DNA from: CAMCFD01 sp965661355 | Lineage (GTDB): Bacteria; Pseudomonadota; Alphaproteobacteria; Rickettsiales; UBA1997 | DNA length: 7,112 bases | NCBI GenBank assembly: GCA_965661355.1 | Contig: CBFIDI010000059.1 | Span: 1-7,112, forward strand | Direction of reading: 5' to 3' | Shown: piece by piece, positions 5,198 through 7,112 of the stretch | Layout of the letters: every line of letters begins with the position of its first letter | Numbering within the stretch: position 1 is the first letter of the stretch | Made by a program: the position numbers and the translations under genes | The notes under the pieces: model-generated | The model's database searches: none | What the model was told of the DNA's origin: nothing | What the model saw: only the letters and a program-made list of their open reading frames with translations

Positions 5198-6622
5198 ATG
5201 AGCAGCAACACAATAGCAGATAAAATTAAAAAAGTCATAATTTCAGGCAAAGAATGTCTTCCAATTGTCGAGGGTGGAAAAGGCGTCGGAATTACCACTG
5301 GCAAAACCGCTGGTAATTTCGCTAAGGCTGGCGCCGTTGGTACATTTTCTGGAGTTAATGCAGATTTACTTGACACCAATGGCCAATATATTCCACTTGA
5401 ATATAAAACAAATACTCGCCGCGAAAGACATGAAGAATTAGTTAATTACAGCATTAAAGGTGGAATTTCACAAGCGCAAATCGCTCGCGACATTGCCGGT
5501 GAAAACGGCAGAATTCATATGAATGTTTTATGGGAAATGGGCGGAGCTCAAAGTGTTTTAAATGGAGTTCTGGAAGGTGCAAAAGGCCTTATACACGGAA
5601 TTACATGCGGCGCCGGAATGCCTTATAAGCTTTCTGAAATAGCCACAAAATATAAGGTTTATTATTACCCCATCGTCTCTTCAATGCGCGCATTTAGAGC
5701 TTTGTGGAAAAGAAATTATTATAAGGCAAAAGACCTTCTTGGCGGAATAGTCTATGAATGCCCATGGAAAGCTGGCGGACATAACGGCCTTTCTAACGCC
5801 GAAGATCCGAATCTTTTTCAAGACCCCTATCCTAGAATTGTAGAGATTAGAAAATTCATGAATTCAGTTGGCCTAAACGATGTTCCTATCATAATGGCTG
5901 GTGGAGTTTGGAGTATTGAAGATTTTGAAGAGTGGCTTGACAATCCTGACATTGGTCCAATTGTCTTTCAGTTTGGCACAAGGCCGATTTATACCCAAGA
6001 ATATCCGGTTCCAAAAGAATGGAAAGATAAATTAATGAATTTATCAGAAGGCGAGGTATATCTTAACCGCTTTAGCCCCACTGGCTTTTACTCTTCAGCT
6101 ATTGAAAATGAATTTATTAAAGAATTGCAGGGTCGCGAAATTAGGCAAGTTGAATATAGAGCTAAGCAAGATGAAGAATTTAACACCGCAATTCCTTTTG
6201 GAAATCGCGGAAGGTCTGTTTATGTTAAAGCGCAGGACAAAGAACTTGTTGACAATTGGAAAAACTCTGGTCACACCGAGGGTATGAAAACTCCTGACGA
6301 AACATTGATGTTTGTCGATAAGTCAAAAGCTCAACAAATTATTACCGATCAAATAAATTGCATGGGCTGCTTAAGTCAATGTCGCTTTAGTAACTGGACC
6401 GACAGACCAGAAGAAAATTATACAACTGGTAAAAAAGCTGACCCTAGAAGTTTTTGCATTCAAAAAACTCTGCAAGAAGTTAGGCAAGGAATTGATATCG
6501 AAAATCAATTAATGTTTGCTGGTCACGCCGCCTACAGATTTGCAAAAGATCCATTTTATCAAAAAGGTGAATTTATACCCACTATTAAACAGCTTGTTGA
6601 TCGCATTATGACTGGAAAATAA
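5198..6622 (+). CDS. Nitronate monooxygenase / FabK-type FMN oxidoreductase with C-terminal Cys cluster
   Basis: The 474-residue cytoplasmic protein belongs to the nitronate monooxygenase (2-nitropropane dioxygenase) and FabK superfamily, FMN-dependent TIM barrels. Visible motifs in order are GKGVGITTGKTAG (27-39), ITCGAGMP (135-142), KAGGHNG (191-197, holding the conserved His195), PIIMAGGVWS (230-239, phosphate binding), and PIVFQFGTRPIYTQE (254-268), which resembles the family's GVQ-GT-F segment. The barrel accounts for about the first 330 residues. The rest is an extension with CMGCLSQC (Cys388, Cys391, Cys395) and Cys420, which could hold an iron-sulfur cluster. Ordinary family members are about 320-370 residues. 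The gene is alone, driven by a consensus promoter, with no coding neighbour to indicate a substrate. Oxidation of alkyl nitronates is the family activity, but FabK-like or other oxidoreductase roles are possible. Confidence 0.85.
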   Translation: MSSNTIADKIKKVIISGKECLPIVEGGKGVGITTGKTAGNFAKAGAVGTFSGVNADLLDTNGQYIPLEYKTNTRRERHEELVNYSIKGGISQAQIARDIAGENGRIHMNVLWEMGGAQSVLNGVLEGAKGLIHGITCGAGMPYKLSEIATKYKVYYYPIVSSMRAFRALWKRNYYKAKDLLGGIVYECPWKAGGHNGLSNAEDPNLFQDPYPRIVEIRKFMNSVGLNDVPIIMAGGVWSIEDFEEWLDNPDIGPIVFQFGTRPIYTQEYPVPKEWKDKLMNLSEGEVYLNRFSPTGFYSSAIENEFIKELQGREIRQVEYRAKQDEEFNTAIPFGNRGRSVYVKAQDKELVDNWKNSGHTEGMKTPDETLMFVDKSKAQQIITDQINCMGCLSQCRFSNWTDRPEENYTTGKKADPRSFCIQKTLQEVRQGIDIENQLMFAGHAAYRFAKDPFYQKGEFIPTIKQLVDRIMTGK

Positions 6623-6680
6623 AGTTTATTGACGAAATTAAGTGAATTTATATCTATATCTGTTAGATTTTCTAAATGTT

Positions 6681-6700
6681 ATTATATTAAATAATTTTTT
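6681..6700 (+). terminator. Weak candidate terminator of the flavoprotein gene
   Basis: ATTAT (6681-6685) and ATAAT (6691-6695) form a five-base stem with a five-base loop, followed by five or more T. A second small hairpin, TTAGA-TTT-TCTAA (6663-6675), precedes it. Both are short and AT-only, so function is uncertain. Confidence 0.3.
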
Positions 6701-6873
6701 AGTTTTCGACAGACTATAATCCAAATTATATTGGCTCGTATAATACCCTTTAACCTTTTCGCTAAATTTAACAAACGCCAGATATCATAATTAATAACGA
6801 CTTTAAAAGTCAATTTATCCGCTTATCTTAATTACTATATATTCCATCAAAAATTCAACATAATTTTGCAATT

Positions 6874-6914
6874 TCTAGATTTTTATTAATTAACTTTATT
6901 AATAAAAATCGAGA
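6874..6914. repeat. Long perfect hairpin in the right spacer
   Basis: GATTTTTATTAAT (6878-6890) and ATTAATAAAAATC (6898-6910) are perfect complements around a seven-base loop. Three more pairs outside (TCT at 6874-6876 with AGA at 6912-6914) extend it past a single A-G mismatch. Neither strand has a T-run after the stem. Confidence 0.7.
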
Positions 6915-7112
6915 TTCAAAAGTCGAGATTGCTATCATAATATTTTACATTTTTAAATAAATCGGTACAAATATTTCATCTTTTTAACAAAAAATTATTA
7001 TAAGTAAACTAGGAATATACAGCAGTAGATTTGCGATTATTTTAATAATTTCTTTATAAAAAACCGTTATTAAATCATTTTAACTATAATTATTGTGAAA
7101 AATGAGTAATTT

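Larger units (their letters stand above)
6623..7112. other. Gene-poor right end
   Basis: No convincing gene is seen. Contents are a weak hairpin with T-run (6681-6700), a long hairpin (6874-6914) with TCGAGATT repeats, and a small GACTT/AAGTC hairpin around 6799-6811. A minus-strand frame of about 41 codons from TTG passes through 6820-6690 but is within chance length. At the far end, TATAAT (7085-7090) is followed by ATG 7102, which may begin another gene beyond the window; four bases after the second codon are not enough to call it. Confidence 0.5.

Noticed and set aside
6690..6820. Minus-strand frame of about 41 codons with a TTG start
   Set aside because: The length is within what chance gives across six AT-rich frames, and no motif is recognised.
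7102..7112. ATG AGT AAT at the right edge after a TATAAT
   Set aside because: Only three codons are visible, which is not enough to support a gene.

Overview
The window is AT-rich throughout and uses the standard code. The likely host is an AT-rich alphaproteobacterium with a reduced or decaying genome, perhaps Rickettsiales- or Holosporales-like. The clues are long gene-poor spacers, several broken genes, and folB, lptC-like and nitronate-monooxygenase-like proteins in a style I associate with that group. This placement is an inference from gene style, not a proof.

Left half (1-2514), all on the minus strand. An intact membrane-anchored thioredoxin/TlpA-like gene (1954-2514) is followed downstream by decayed material. 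In minus-strand order this is an acidic open fragment (1749-1901), a secreted-protein gene broken by two indels in simple repeats (775-1330), and an M23 zinc peptidase core with a complete active site (388-768). The peptidase tail runs out of frame into the 3' end of a second thioredoxin gene copy (251-400). The first codons of a probable lipoprotein lie at the left edge (1-64). The thioredoxin tail exists twice (295-400 and 1959-2064, 100 of 106 bases identical), which dates and orients the rearrangement.

Middle (2588-4538), plus strand. folB (dihydroneopterin aldolase, folate synthesis) is directly followed by a short LptC-like protein with no gap. After 103 bases comes aroC (chorismate synthase, last step of the shikimate pathway), with a hairpin terminator overlapping its stop codon. 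FolB and AroC both serve folate supply: chorismate feeds p-aminobenzoate and FolB works on the pterin branch.

Right half (4539-7112). A 659-base spacer holds an inverted repeat overlapping a possible promoter, then a near-perfect sigma70 promoter in front of a 474-residue nitronate monooxygenase/FabK-type flavoprotein (5198-6622) that carries a C-terminal cysteine cluster. The last 490 bases have no convincing gene but contain a strong hairpin.

I see no defence system, CRISPR array, IS element, tRNA or rRNA. The points most worth a second look are the peptidase/thioredoxin deletion junction, the two-frameshift secreted protein, the compact LptC and the inverted repeat over a promoter at about 4752-4797.
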